Positions 16,618 through 25,785 are shown, numbered from the stretch's first letter. The stretch: DNA of 64,000 nucleotides from Roseibium limicola (GCF_017313085.1 NZ_JAFLNF010000002.1:372001-436000), one strand, 5' to 3'. The notes: generated by a model not told the origin, from the letters alone. Program-made: numbers and translations.

Positions 16618-18117
16618 ATGGAGCCTGCCGGCGACGGTCAAGCGATTATCCAGACTGCCCAGACGATTGCGTCCGACACACTGGGCCTGGAGACAATCGC
16701 AGCAAATATCGGTCTTTTCGCCGCTGTCGCAGTCGTGTTTTACGCGGCTGCGGCAGTCTGCGCCGTTCGGGAAATCTTGAAAAGTCGAACCCCGCAAGGC
16801 TCCATCGCCTGGCTTCTGTCACTGTTTTTCCTGCCTTATCTGACCGTTCCGGCCTATTTGATCTTCGGCTGGCGGTCGTTTGAATCCTATTCCCGCATCC
16901 GCCACAAACTGGGCCGTGACAACCGCTCGCAGCGGGCGCGCAATCTCAGGCTTACCGACGAGGTGGAAACCCGCGCCTGGCCGGTCCTCTCGGCAGTGGC
17001 CGGACTGCCTTTTCTGGCTGGCAATAAATGTGATCTCCTGATCAATGGCGAACAAACCTTTCCCTCCCTCTGGAAAGGGTTGGAGGATGCCGAGCACACA
17101 ATCCTCGTGCAGTATTTCACCGTGGAGGACGACAAGACCGGCAACGAGTTGGCCCGGCGGCTGATCGACAAGGCGAAGTCCGGCGTTCTGGTCTACTTCC
17201 TATACGATGACATCGGCTCATCCAACCTGAAGCGCAGTTATCTCACCCGGCTCAGTGACGCTGGCGTGCATGTCTCGGGCTTCAATCAACGGCACAAGTT
17301 TCTCCGCATGCTCGGCCCCATGCGGCTGAACTACCGCAATCACCGCAAGGTGGTGGTAACGGATTTTCAGCACGCCTGGGTCGGTGGCCTGAATGTTGCT
17401 GACGCCTACCAGGGCTATTCCAAGACCTACGGATATTGGCGCGACACCCACGTGAAGGTGTCCGGTCCCGCGGCTCTGGCCTGCGCGCTCTCATTTGCCG
17501 AGGATTGGAAGTGGGCGCATGGCGGCGATATCGAGTTGGCAAAACTCGATGCAATCACCAAGCCGGGCGACGAGCCTGTGCTGGTGATGCCGACAGGCCC
17601 GGCGGAAGAACTTGAGGAATGCGCGATTGCATTTGCCGAGGCCGCCGCCCGTGCAACCAAGCGCTTGTGGATTTCCACGCCCTATTTCGTCCCCTCACTC
17701 GACATGCAAACTGCCCTTTATGCCGCTTCAATGCGCGGCGTGGACGTGCGCATTCTGTTGCCGACTCGGGCCGATCACCGCGTTGTCTGGCTGGCAAGCC
17801 ATGCTCATGCCGACGATATGGTGGACAGAGGCGTGAAGGTCTATCGCTATCCGAAGGGCTTCCTACACCAGAAAATCGTGCTGGTGGACGACGAATTGGC
17901 TTCTGTTGGAACGGTCAATTTCGACAATCGCTCCTTCTCCATCAATTTCGAAATTACCCTGTGGTTCACCCATCAGCGGATGGTCAAAAAAGTCGCCGAC
18001 ATGCTGGCGAACGATTTTTCGGTCTCCGATCCAATCGAACCATCTTCCCTGAAAAAAAGATCCTTCGCTTTTCGGGTGGTGGCGCGAGGGGCAAAACTGT
18101 TATCACCGGTTCTCTGA
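16618..18117 (+). CDS. cls: Cardiolipin synthase (phospholipase D superfamily)
   Basis: A 499-residue inner-membrane enzyme that joins two phosphatidylglycerol molecules (or an equivalent pair) into cardiolipin. Two N-terminal hydrophobic segments (about 30-50 and 63-84) fit the PLDc_N membrane region. The two catalytic HKD motifs are NHRKVVVTD (H242, K244, D249) and LHQKIVLVDD (H417, K419, D424), the latter followed by the GTVNFDNRS block typical of Cls. AAAGGGG provides a ribosome-binding site before the ATG. It is probably co-transcribed with the preceding cysK, 28 bp away. Confidence 0.92.
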   Translation: MEPAGDGQAIIQTAQTIASDTLGLETIAANIGLFAAVAVVFYAAAAVCAVREILKSRTPQGSIAWLLSLFFLPYLTVPAYLIFGWRSFESYSRIRHKLGRDNRSQRARNLRLTDEVETRAWPVLSAVAGLPFLAGNKCDLLINGEQTFPSLWKGLEDAEHTILVQYFTVEDDKTGNELARRLIDKAKSGVLVYFLYDDIGSSNLKRSYLTRLSDAGVHVSGFNQRHKFLRMLGPMRLNYRNHRKVVVTDFQHAWVGGLNVADAYQGYSKTYGYWRDTHVKVSGPAALACALSFAEDWKWAHGGDIELAKLDAITKPGDEPVLVMPTGPAEELEECAIAFAEAAARATKRLWISTPYFVPSLDMQTALYAASMRGVDVRILLPTRADHRVVWLASHAHADDMVDRGVKVYRYPKGFLHQKIVLVDDELASVGTVNFDNRSFSINFEITLWFTHQRMVKKVADMLANDFSVSDPIEPSSLKKRSFAFRVVARGAKLLSPVL

Positions 18118-18157
18118 ACACTCCCAGACCGCAGATTGCGCGGCCTTGTTGCACCGG

Positions 18158-18814
18158 ATGCCGACCATGACTTTCTTGCCCGACCTTTCCGTTCTTGCTG
18201 CCTTCACACTGGCCATCGCGGTCCTGACGATCACGCCAGGCCCTGATATGACCCTCTTCATGGGAAAAACCCTGACGCAAGGTCGAAAGGCAGGAGCCGC
18301 TGCCGTGCTGGGCGCGACCTCCGGCATTGTCGTGCATTCGCTTTTTGCCGCCTTGGGCATTTCTGCTCTTCTGGCAACATCTGCCACTGCCTTCGCCGTG
18401 CTCAAATATGTCGGTGCGGCCTATTTGATCTATCTCGCGGTTCAAGCTGTTCGTAAAGGCTCCGCGCTGACCCTCGAAACGGCAAAAATCAAACAGGAAT
18501 CCATGAGCCGTATCTGGCTGCAGGGGCTGACGATCAATCTGCTGAACCCGAAGATCGTACTGTTTTTCGTGACGTTTCTTCCGCAGTTTATTTCTGCAAC
18601 TGATCCGCATGCCCCCGGCAAGCTGATGTTCCTCGGTTTCTTCTTCATTCTGCTCGCCACGCCAGTCTGCCTGCTGATGGTCTATTTTGCCTCGCAGTTC
18701 GCCGGGTTCATGAGAGGGTCCCCCCGTGCCATGAAGGCCTTTGATTGGACCTTCGCCGGTGTCATGGGAGCCTTTGCCCTGAAACTGCTCGCAGCCCGCG
18801 CTGCAAGCTCCTGA
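18158..18814 (+). CDS. LysE/RhtB family amino-acid exporter
   Basis: A small integral membrane protein of about 218 residues with six hydrophobic helices. The signature ITPGPDMTLFMGKTLTQGRK (about residues 22-41) and the downstream GAAYLIYLAVQAVR and LNPKIVLFFVTFLPQF blocks define the LysE/RhtB exporter family, which expels amino acids such as homoserine, threonine or cysteine derivatives. The substrate is unknown; the nearby cysK and sulfurtransferase genes make a thiol amino acid conceivable but unproven. The start is uncertain between ATG 18158 and ATG 18167, neither with a strong ribosome-binding site. It begins about 40 bp after cls. Confidence 0.88.
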   Translation: MPTMTFLPDLSVLAAFTLAIAVLTITPGPDMTLFMGKTLTQGRKAGAAAVLGATSGIVVHSLFAALGISALLATSATAFAVLKYVGAAYLIYLAVQAVRKGSALTLETAKIKQESMSRIWLQGLTINLLNPKIVLFFVTFLPQFISATDPHAPGKLMFLGFFFILLATPVCLLMVYFASQFAGFMRGSPRAMKAFDWTFAGVMGAFALKLLAARAASS

Positions 18815-18853
18815 GAAGACTGCAGGAATAGTCGAAACCGCCTTGGCAGCGGC

Positions 18854-18890
18854 TTGACCGGCACTCGTCATTGGATACTCTCCCGGTCAA
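18854..18890. repeat. Inverted repeat upstream of alaX-like gene
   Basis: TTGACCGG (18854-18861) and its exact complement CCGGTCAA (18883-18890) are separated by 21 bp and end 22 bp before the AlaX start. It could be an operator or overlap a promoter; the first arm resembles a -35 element. Confidence 0.35.
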
Positions 18891-18912
18891 AGTTCAATGA
18901 AGGGAGCCTGTC

Positions 18913-19626
18913 ATGTCCACACCGCTGTTTCGCGAAAATGCCTACCTGAAGTCCTGCGACGCGACGGTGCTGAAGGTGACGGAGCGCGGCGGCGTTGTTC
19001 TGGATCAGACCGTGTTTTATGCCACCGGCGGCGGGCAGCCGGGCGATTCAGGCAAGTTTATTCTCGACGATGGCAGTGAAATCACCATCGCCACCGCGGT
19101 CTATGGCGAGGACAAGACCCAGATCGTCCATGTTGCGGCAGAGGGTCAAACGCTCCCCACCGCCGGCAGCAAGGTCACTGCAGTGCTCGACTGGGAGCGC
19201 CGCCTCAAGTTGATGCGCGTTCACACCGCCTTGCATCTGCTCTCCGTCGCGCTGCCCTATCCCGTTACAGGCGGACAGATCGGCGAAGGCGACGGCCGGC
19301 TCGACTTCGACATGGGCGACGCACCGCTGGACAAGGAGGCGGTCGCCGAAAAGCTCAACGCTCTCGCAGCCGGCAACCACGACATCACCACTGAATGGAT
19401 CACAGACGCTGAGCTGGACGCCAACCCCGGTCTCGTCAAGACCATGTCCGTCAAGCCACCACGCGGCTCCGGAAAAGTGCGCCTTGTACGCATCGGCGGT
19501 GACGTTGATCTACAGCCCTGCGGCGGAACCCATGTGGCCAACACCTCCGAGATTGGCGTGCTTGAACTGGGCAAGTCGGAGAAGAAGGGCAAGCAGAACC
19601 GTCGGGTTCGGATCAAACTGGCCTGA
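18913..19626 (+). CDS. Alanyl-tRNA editing protein (AlaX-M type)
   Basis: A 237-residue stand-alone editing protein related to the editing domain of alanyl-tRNA synthetase. It hydrolyses mischarged Ser- or Gly-tRNA(Ala). The N-terminal part has DQTVFYATGGGQPGDSG (about 34-50), shared with AlaRS. The zinc site is visible as HTALH (about residues 103-107) and the later CGGTH. The size and the C-terminal location of CGGTH fit AlaX-M. The ribosome-binding site is GGGAG. Next to it lies a GFA-fold protein gene on the same strand, 42 bp away. Confidence 0.9.
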   Translation: MSTPLFRENAYLKSCDATVLKVTERGGVVLDQTVFYATGGGQPGDSGKFILDDGSEITIATAVYGEDKTQIVHVAAEGQTLPTAGSKVTAVLDWERRLKLMRVHTALHLLSVALPYPVTGGQIGEGDGRLDFDMGDAPLDKEAVAEKLNALAAGNHDITTEWITDAELDANPGLVKTMSVKPPRGSGKVRLVRIGGDVDLQPCGGTHVANTSEIGVLELGKSEKKGKQNRRVRIKLA

Positions 19627-19668
19627 AGATGATTTCGCCCTTGCGATGTAACAACCGGAGAACAGCCG

Positions 19669-20151
19669 ATGAAGTTAGAGGGAAGCTGCCAGTGCGGCGC
19701 CATCCACTTTTCGCTTGAGAGCAAAACGCCCGTTCCCTACATGCGCTGCTACTGCTCGATCTGCCGCAAGACCGGCGGCGGAGGCGGCTGCGCCATCAAC
19801 CTGGGTGGGGAAGCAGACACGCTGGTGTGCGACGATCCACATGCCGCCAAGGCCTCCTATCATGCCAAGATGGACGACGGCGAAAGCCAGGCAGAGCGGC
19901 ATTTTTGCAGCCGCTGCGGCACATCGCTCTGGCTGTGGGATCCACGCTGGCCGGAGCTGATCCACCCTTTGGCCTCTGCCATCGACACAAGATTGCTGAC
20001 ACCGCCGGAAACCGTGCACATCATGCTGGCCTCCAAGCCCGACTGGGTGGTTGTTCCCTCGGGCCCCGGCCACCTGCATTTTGATGCATACCCCGAGCTA
20101 TCCATAGCGGACTGGCACAAATCAAAAGACCTTTACGACCCCAAGGACTGA
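19669..20151 (+). CDS. GFA / CENP-V fold zinc protein
   Basis: A 160-residue protein of the glutathione-dependent formaldehyde-activating (GFA) family. Paired cysteines that hold zinc are seen in GSCQCG (C7, C9), RCYCSICRK (C27, C29, C32) and FCSRCGT (C80, C83). Many family members are not formaldehyde-activating enzymes, and their substrates are unknown, so the name is structural only. It starts with GGAGA as ribosome-binding site and is followed 9 bp later by a sulfurtransferase gene, suggesting co-expression and perhaps a thiol-related role. Confidence 0.88.
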   Translation: MKLEGSCQCGAIHFSLESKTPVPYMRCYCSICRKTGGGGGCAINLGGEADTLVCDDPHAAKASYHAKMDDGESQAERHFCSRCGTSLWLWDPRWPELIHPLASAIDTRLLTPPETVHIMLASKPDWVVVPSGPGHLHFDAYPELSIADWHKSKDLYDPKD

Positions 20152-20160
20152 GACGCCAAC

Positions 20161-21024
20161 ATGACGAAGAGCCCCCTCGTATCCACAGACTGGCTTGCCC
20201 AGAACCTCTCCAATCCGGACCTGCTTGTCGTCGATGGCTCCTGGTATCTGCCGCAGATGAACCGTGACGCGAAGGCCGAGTACGAGGCAGCGCATATTCC
20301 CGGTGCCATTCGCTTTGACATCGACGAGATCAGCGATCCCTCCAGCGGATTGCCGCATACCTTGCCCCAGCCGCATGTCTTTGCCTCCAAGATGCGCAAG
20401 CTCGGCATCGGCGATGGTCAGGTCATCGTTGTCTACGATGGACAAGGCTTCTTCTCCGCTCCGCGCGTCTGGTGGATGTTCAAGGTGATGGGGGTCACAG
20501 AGGTCTTCATTCTCGATGGCGGCATGAAAAAATGGACTGCTGAGAACCGCTCTACACAGGATGGCACACCACCCATCCGCCCGGAACGGCATTTCACCGC
20601 CCGTCTCGACAATGCGGCTCTGGCAGACAGAGACGATGTCACGGCCACCATTGCCAAGAGCGGCGCCAAGGGTAACGCCCAGATCATCGACGCCCGCGCT
20701 GCCAGTCGTTTCACCGGAGAGCAGCCAGAACCACGTGAAGGCATGCGCTCCGGTCACATGCCCGGCGCCTTCAACCTGCCGTTCAACCTGCTCACCAACG
20801 AGGACGGCACCTTCAAATCTCCCGCAGACTTAGCCAAAGCCTTTGAGACAGCAGGCATCGACGTGCAGAAACCGGTGATCACCAGCTGCGGTTCAGGCGT
20901 CACCGCAGCAGTCCTCACGCTTGGCCTCACGATTCTCGGTGCGCGGCAAACTCGGCTGTATGATGGTTCATGGGCTGAATGGGGCGCACGCCAAGACACC
21001 GAGATCGTCACCGGAACCGAATAA
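20161..21024 (+). CDS. sseA: 3-mercaptopyruvate sulfurtransferase (tandem rhodanese)
   Basis: A 287-residue protein of two rhodanese domains. The inactive N-terminal domain has HIPGAIRFDIDEISD (about 42-56), and the C-terminal domain carries the catalytic loop CGSGVTA (C243). The CGSGVT loop marks mercaptopyruvate specificity, as opposed to CRKGVT of thiosulfate rhodaneses. It moves sulfur from 3-mercaptopyruvate to thiol acceptors in cysteine breakdown. It is placed directly after the GFA protein on the same strand. The ribosome-binding site is weak (TGAG), consistent with coupling. Confidence 0.92.
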   Translation: MTKSPLVSTDWLAQNLSNPDLLVVDGSWYLPQMNRDAKAEYEAAHIPGAIRFDIDEISDPSSGLPHTLPQPHVFASKMRKLGIGDGQVIVVYDGQGFFSAPRVWWMFKVMGVTEVFILDGGMKKWTAENRSTQDGTPPIRPERHFTARLDNAALADRDDVTATIAKSGAKGNAQIIDARAASRFTGEQPEPREGMRSGHMPGAFNLPFNLLTNEDGTFKSPADLAKAFETAGIDVQKPVITSCGSGVTAAVLTLGLTILGARQTRLYDGSWAEWGARQDTEIVTGTE

Positions 21025-21117
21025 TTCAGCTCGACGTTGAAAGGATCTTTTGAACCGAACGGCTTCTCGGACATTTGCTCATTACGACGCCAAAAGGCGC
21101 CCTAGGAGGAAATGTTT

Positions 21118-22941
21118 ATGTCCCGGATCAAAAAGCACCGTAGCAGCCGATCACTGAGAGCGCTCATGAGAGCGCTAACCGCCACCACAGTTTTGACTGC
21201 CGCTCCTCTTGCTCTGACAGGCCCCCTTACCCTGGCCCAGGCGCAAGAGGTGGTCGATTGCGCAGCAACCCCTGCGGCAGAGGCCTGTGCCAATGTAACC
21301 CCGCCACAGGAAGCGCCAGCGCCAGCTGCAGAGCAGCCAGCTGAGCAGCCTGAAGCCGCTCCCGCCAAGGCGCCAGCAGCTGAAGCCCCCGCTGCGGCAG
21401 CAGAACAATCTGCTCCGGCGGAAGAGGCGGCACCTGCAACCGAGCCGGAAACCCCTCCTGCTCCAGAAGCGCCTGAGCCAGCTGCAGAACAAACGCCAGC
21501 CCCAACTGCCGAACCATCAACTGAGGCACCGGCAGCAGAAGCAGCCCAAGAACCGGCTCCAGCTGCAGCACTCCCCCCTGCAACCGAGCAGACAGAAACT
21601 GCGCCAGCAGAAAAGCCGAAAGCGGAAGCCGCCGAAGAAGCCGATGTCGCTCCGGCTGCCAAGCCGACAGAGCAGAACGCTCAACGCAAGGCCGAACCAG
21701 CGCCAGCGGCCAAACCGGAAGCTGATGCTGCTGCAAAGCCTGCAGAAAAGCCGCGCCGCGAAGCCAAACCGGAAGCTGCCGCGCAACCCAAAGCCGATGC
21801 ACAGCCTGCCGCCCAAACCCCTGCGGCTCCGGCGCCGGCTGCCTCGTCAAATGACCAGGCAGCAGAGCGCAAGGCTGAACCAGCGAATGACAACGCGAGT
21901 GAGACCTCTACGGATCGTGCCCGCCAGCAGCAGGCAAATGACAATCGCGATGACAGCCGCCGGGGAGATAACCGGGACGGTAAACGCCGTGCAGACAATG
22001 ATGACCGCCGAAAGGACGGGCGCGACAGCCGTGACGACGACCGTCGCCGGAATGACCGTGATGGAAAGCGAGACAAGGACCAGGGCAATACACTGGAATT
22101 CACGCTTCCCATCCCCAACATGGATGCGCGTATCGTCATTGGAACCGGTGCAAACGCTCGAGTGGAGCACGACGACAATCGCCGTCTAGAAACCCGCGAC
22201 AGCCGGCGCACCGTCGAACGGCTGAAGAATGGCAACAAGCGCACCGTGATCGATCGTCCAAATGGGTCGCAGGTCATCACAGAGACCGATCGTGACGGCA
22301 ACATCATTCGCCGGCTGCGCGTGCGTCCGAACGGCGACCGTTTCGTGTTGATCGACAACACGCAGATCAAACGCCGGGAACGCCGCAACGACCGTGTCGA
22401 ACTTCCGCCGCTTCGGATGGAGGTCCCGCGCGAGCGTTACATTGTCGATGACCGTCGCCCCAATCGGCAATCCTACGAACGCGCTCTGACGGCGGCCCCT
22501 GTCGAGCAGGTGGAACGCGCCTATAGCCTGAATGAAATTCGCGACAACGAGCGGCTGCGTGCCAAGTTACGTCGGATTGATCTGGCCGTGAATTTTGCCA
22601 CTGGCTCCGCCGGCATTCCTGAAAGCCAATACGACACGCTGGAACGTCTTGGTGATGCGATTGCAGCTCGTCTGGAGCAAAATCCGGACGATGTCTTCCT
22701 GATTGAAGGCCACACGGATGCTGTCGGAGACGATATCTCCAACCTGCGTCTGTCGGATGCACGAGCGGAGTCGGTGGCGCTTGCTCTGACGGATTATTTC
22801 AACATTCCGCCGGAAAACATTGTCATTCAGGGCTACGGCGAGCAGTATCTGAAGGTCCAGACCCAGGCGGCTTCAGTCGAAAACCGCCGTGTTTCGATCC
22901 GACGGATCACCCCCTTGCTGCGAGGTGAAAGCAACCAGTAA
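21118..22941 (+). CDS. OmpA family protein with long Pro/Ala/Glu and Arg/Asp-rich regions
   Basis: A 607-residue envelope protein. I chose ATG 21118 because AGGAGG (21104-21109) is 8 bp upstream; the ATG at 21112 is too close. After a signal peptide ending near LAQAQE there are about 200 residues of Ala/Pro/Glu-rich low complexity. About 70 residues rich in Arg, Asp and Asn follow (DRRRNDRDGKRDKD), then a beta-type segment with repeated charged turns. The C-terminal OmpA domain (last about 110 residues) has FATGSAGIP, IEGHTDAVGDD and LSDARAESVALAL, which bind peptidoglycan. It probably tethers or senses the cell wall, with the low-complexity part as a spacer. It is monocistronic with a terminator 30 bp downstream. 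Confidence 0.9.
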   Translation: MSRIKKHRSSRSLRALMRALTATTVLTAAPLALTGPLTLAQAQEVVDCAATPAAEACANVTPPQEAPAPAAEQPAEQPEAAPAKAPAAEAPAAAAEQSAPAEEAAPATEPETPPAPEAPEPAAEQTPAPTAEPSTEAPAAEAAQEPAPAAALPPATEQTETAPAEKPKAEAAEEADVAPAAKPTEQNAQRKAEPAPAAKPEADAAAKPAEKPRREAKPEAAAQPKADAQPAAQTPAAPAPAASSNDQAAERKAEPANDNASETSTDRARQQQANDNRDDSRRGDNRDGKRRADNDDRRKDGRDSRDDDRRRNDRDGKRDKDQGNTLEFTLPIPNMDARIVIGTGANARVEHDDNRRLETRDSRRTVERLKNGNKRTVIDRPNGSQVITETDRDGNIIRRLRVRPNGDRFVLIDNTQIKRRERRNDRVELPPLRMEVPRERYIVDDRRPNRQSYERALTAAPVEQVERAYSLNEIRDNERLRAKLRRIDLAVNFATGSAGIPESQYDTLERLGDAIAARLEQNPDDVFLIEGHTDAVGDDISNLRLSDARAESVALALTDYFNIPPENIVIQGYGEQYLKVQTQAASVENRRVSIRRITPLLRGESNQ

Positions 22942-22970
22942 GGCAAAGGTCACACAGACCTGACGATAGG

Positions 22971-22999
22971 AAGGGCCGGTTTCACACCGGCCCTTTTCG
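22971..22999. terminator. Terminator between OmpA-like gene and DUF2459 gene
   Basis: AAGGGCCGGT (22971-22980) pairs with ACCGGCCCTT (22986-22995) around TTCAC, followed by TTCG on the plus strand. The A/T-rich outer pairs make it usable by the convergent gene as well. Confidence 0.85.
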
Positions 23000-23012
23000 T
23001 TGGGAAAATCGC

Positions 23013-23744
23013 TCAGGCGCCGAACTGATCATTGGAATACAGGTCGAGCGACCAGTTTAAAAACAGCGGCAATGGTGTCCAAACCCCTGTCGTCACCCCG
23101 GCAGACCGCAACATCGCCGCAGTCCAGGTGTTACAGCCCATCAGCACGTTGAACCCACCCACGGCCGGGTAGAACACGTCATGCGCACCATAAGGAGGCA
23201 CTTCCAAGGGTTTTGGCTCCAAAGCCGAAAGCCCCCGGAAGCTCTTGCGGATTTCAACCAGAAGCCTGTTGAACCCTGGCCCATCCAGCCTGATTTCCCG
23301 AACAGATGGCTGCGTTGGACGGATCACCCCGGCGCGTTCCACATGCATGACCGAGCGATCAAGTGTCAGGGAAGATAAAACCGGCCCCAGCTTGACGTCG
23401 GTCCATGTCGGTGTCTGCGTGTAAAACGCCTCTCCGCCCCAGCCAACGACCAGCCACTCCACTCCGGGGTAATCCAGTCCCAGCCCATTGTCGGAAACAA
23501 AGCCGAACGTCTGCAGCACCGCATCTGTCATCGGCAGGGCGATATCCGTATGGATTGGATTCGACAGCAGCAGGATTGTCTGCCCTTCTGTCCTCTCGCC
23601 CCCAAGAGACGCCCCAGGCCTGACACCCGCCAACGAAAAAGGCCTCGGAACAATCGTCCCGAGGCCCAATGCTGTTGCGATCACGAGGATCGTTCCAATC
23701 GTGCCCCATGCCAGCCGGCGGATAAATCCGAAAGCCTTGCGCAT
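23013..23744 (-). CDS. TIGR02117 / DUF2459 family protein
   Basis: A 243-residue protein with an N-terminal membrane anchor (about residues 8-30, WGTIGTILVIATALGLG). The rest resembles the DUF2459 family: SNPIHTDIALPM, EWLVVGWGGEAFYTQTPTW and GCNTWTAAMLRSAGV are typical blocks. Conserved Cys/His/Asn in the last block hint at a papain-like fold, but no function is established. It starts 13 bp after the aapP stop codon with GGAAAG upstream, so it is probably the last gene of the aap transcript, although a role in amino-acid uptake is not evident. Confidence 0.85.
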   Translation of the reverse strand: MRKAFGFIRRLAWGTIGTILVIATALGLGTIVPRPFSLAGVRPGASLGGERTEGQTILLLSNPIHTDIALPMTDAVLQTFGFVSDNGLGLDYPGVEWLVVGWGGEAFYTQTPTWTDVKLGPVLSSLTLDRSVMHVERAGVIRPTQPSVREIRLDGPGFNRLLVEIRKSFRGLSALEPKPLEVPPYGAHDVFYPAVGGFNVLMGCNTWTAAMLRSAGVTTGVWTPLPLFLNWSLDLYSNDQFGA

Positions 23745-23757
23745 GAAACCGCTTTCC

Positions 23758-24552
23758 TTAGTGATGCAGAATCTGGCTAAGGAAGAGCTGAGTGCGCTCA
23801 TGCTGAGGATTGGTGAAGAACTCTTCCGGCTCGTTCTGCTCCACGATCTGGCCTGCGTCCATGAAGATCACCCGGTTGGCGACCTTGCGAGCAAAGCCCA
23901 TTTCGTGGGTCACGCAGAGCATCGTCATGCCTTCTTCGGCAAGACCGACCATCACGTCGAGCACTTCCTTGATCATTTCCGGATCGAGCGCCGAAGTCGG
24001 CTCATCGAACAACATGATCTTCGGGCTCATGCAGAGCGAGCGGGCAATCGCCACACGCTGCTGTTGACCACCGGAAAGCTGACCCGGGTATTTCAGGGCC
24101 TGCTCGGGGATCTTGACCCGCTCCAGATAATGCATGGCAACTTCTTCAGCCTGCTTCTTCGGCATCTTGCGAACCCAGATCGGCGCCAGGGTGCAGTTTT
24201 CCAGGATTGTCAGATGCGGAAACAGATTGAAGTGCTGGAAGCACATGCCGACTTCACGACGGATCTCATCGATCTTTTTCAGGTCGTTTGTCAGCTCATT
24301 GCCATCCACGATGATCTGACCGGCCTGGTGTTCTTCCAAACGGTTGATGCAGCGGATCATGGTGGACTTGCCGGAACCCGACGGTCCACAGATGACGATA
24401 CGCTCGCCATTCATGACCTTCAGGTTGATGTCACGCAGCACGTGGAAATCCCCGTACCACTTGTTCATTTGTTTGATTTCGACAGCCACTTCGGTGTCAG
24501 AAATCGTCATCCGCGAGCGATCGGGCGTCAGCTCTTCAGCGGTATTGGACAT
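23758..24552 (-). CDS. aapP: General L-amino acid ABC transporter ATPase AapP
   Basis: A 264-residue cytoplasmic ATPase of the polar amino-acid uptake family. Walker [10 protein letters not shown], signature [13 protein letters not shown], Walker [15 protein letters not shown] and the H-loop in VTHEMGFA are present. It energises uptake through AapQ/AapM of a broad range of L-amino acids delivered by AapJ. I chose ATG 24552 because GGAG lies 8 bp upstream; an in-frame GTG at 24561 would overlap that site. It is the fourth gene of aapJQMP, 72 bp after aapM. Confidence 0.94.
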   Translation of the reverse strand: MSNTAEELTPDRSRMTISDTEVAVEIKQMNKWYGDFHVLRDINLKVMNGERIVICGPSGSGKSTMIRCINRLEEHQAGQIIVDGNELTNDLKKIDEIRREVGMCFQHFNLFPHLTILENCTLAPIWVRKMPKKQAEEVAMHYLERVKIPEQALKYPGQLSGGQQQRVAIARSLCMSPKIMLFDEPTSALDPEMIKEVLDVMVGLAEEGMTMLCVTHEMGFARKVANRVIFMDAGQIVEQNEPEEFFTNPQHERTQLFLSQILHH

Positions 24553-24624
24553 GGGTTTCACTCCATAATGACTTGAGAGGAGGAGGAAGCGAACTGATCC
24601 GCTCCCCCTTCGGGCTGACAGCCC

Positions 24625-25776
24625 CTATCGTTTGTGACCGGTATGCAGCTTGTTCTCGATGAAGATCGAGTACCGCGACATGCTGAAACAGAAGACCCAG
24701 AACACGAGAGCTGCGAACAGATAGCCCGTATGTCCCTGAACCGGCGTCGACCAGGTCGGATCCGAGAAGGACGACTGAATCTGACCCAGAAGATCGAACA
24801 TGCCGACGATCAGCACCAGCGTCGTGTCCTTGAACAGACCGATGAAGGTGTTGACGATGCCAGGAATGACCAGCTTCAGCGCTTGCGGCAGGATGATGAG
24901 ATACATCATCGGCCAGAACCGCAAACCAAGTGCCATCGCGCCTTCATACTGTCCCTTCGGGATAGCCTGAAGACCACCGCGCACCACTTCCGCCATATAG
25001 GCAGCGGAGAAGAGCGTCACACCAACAAGCACGCGCAGCAGCTTGTCGAAGGTCACACCCTCAGGCAAGAACAACGGCAACATCACCGAGGACATGAACA
25101 GCACGGTGATCAGTGGAACACCCCGCCAGAACTCGATGAAGACCACAGACACGAACTTGATGATCGGCATTTTCGACCGGCGACCAAGGGCGAACGCCAC
25201 CCCCAGCGGCAGAGAGGCCGTGATGCCGGTCACCGCGATGACCAGGGTCACCAGCAGCCCACCCCATTGCGCCGTTTCGACAATTGGCAAAATTTCCTCA
25301 TCACCGATCACCAGACCGGTCAGCAGAAAATAGGCAACGATCGGGAAGACAACCAGCAACAGGAGCGCGTTGGTCCCTTTGAAGGGAACTGCCGGAATCA
25401 TCATTGGCACCAGCAGCAAGGCGAACAACGCATAGACCACATTGACACGCCAGATCTCTTCGGTCGGATAACGGCCGTAGATGAACTGGGGCAGATAATC
25501 GCCCACATAAGCCCAGCAGGCACCAATGTGGCCCCCATCCTGAGCCAGACAGGCAGTCCGGTCCTCTCCCACCCAGACAGCGTCGATCAAAGCGAACTGA
25601 ATGAGTGGTGCCAGCAAGGAATAAGCAATCAGGATCCCGACGACCGTCAGAATCGTATTGCCAATGGAGGAGAAAAGGTTCAAGCGCATCCAACCGATAA
25701 CGCCAGAGGTAGAGACGGGCGCAGGAAGCTGCGGCGCCTCTACAGTGCGAACCTGGAACACTTCAGCATTTGCCAT
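24625..25776 (-). CDS. aapM: General L-amino acid ABC transporter permease AapM
   Basis: A 383-residue inner-membrane permease, longer than simple HisM-type proteins because of an extra N-terminal membrane region and a periplasmic loop with cysteines (DRTACLAQDGG, HIGACWAYVGDY), as known for AapM. The C-terminal half carries the transporter domain with VFIEFWRGVPLITVLFMSS (about 231-249) and the coupling EAA-type loop GGLQAIPKGQYEGAMALGL. It partners AapQ. It starts 9 bp after the aapQ stop, with GGAG as ribosome-binding site. Confidence 0.93.
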   Translation of the reverse strand: MANAEVFQVRTVEAPQLPAPVSTSGVIGWMRLNLFSSIGNTILTVVGILIAYSLLAPLIQFALIDAVWVGEDRTACLAQDGGHIGACWAYVGDYLPQFIYGRYPTEEIWRVNVVYALFALLLVPMMIPAVPFKGTNALLLLVVFPIVAYFLLTGLVIGDEEILPIVETAQWGGLLVTLVIAVTGITASLPLGVAFALGRRSKMPIIKFVSVVFIEFWRGVPLITVLFMSSVMLPLFLPEGVTFDKLLRVLVGVTLFSAAYMAEVVRGGLQAIPKGQYEGAMALGLRFWPMMYLIILPQALKLVIPGIVNTFIGLFKDTTLVLIVGMFDLLGQIQSSFSDPTWSTPVQGHTGYLFAALVFWVFCFSMSRYSIFIENKLHTGHKR

Positions 25777-25785
25777 GAGACGCTC

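Noticed and set aside
21102..21662. Long minus-strand open frame rich in Ala, Ser and Gly opposite the OmpA-like gene
   Set aside because: It is the mirror of the Ala/Pro/Glu codon repeats of the plus-strand gene, with no ribosome-binding site or motif.
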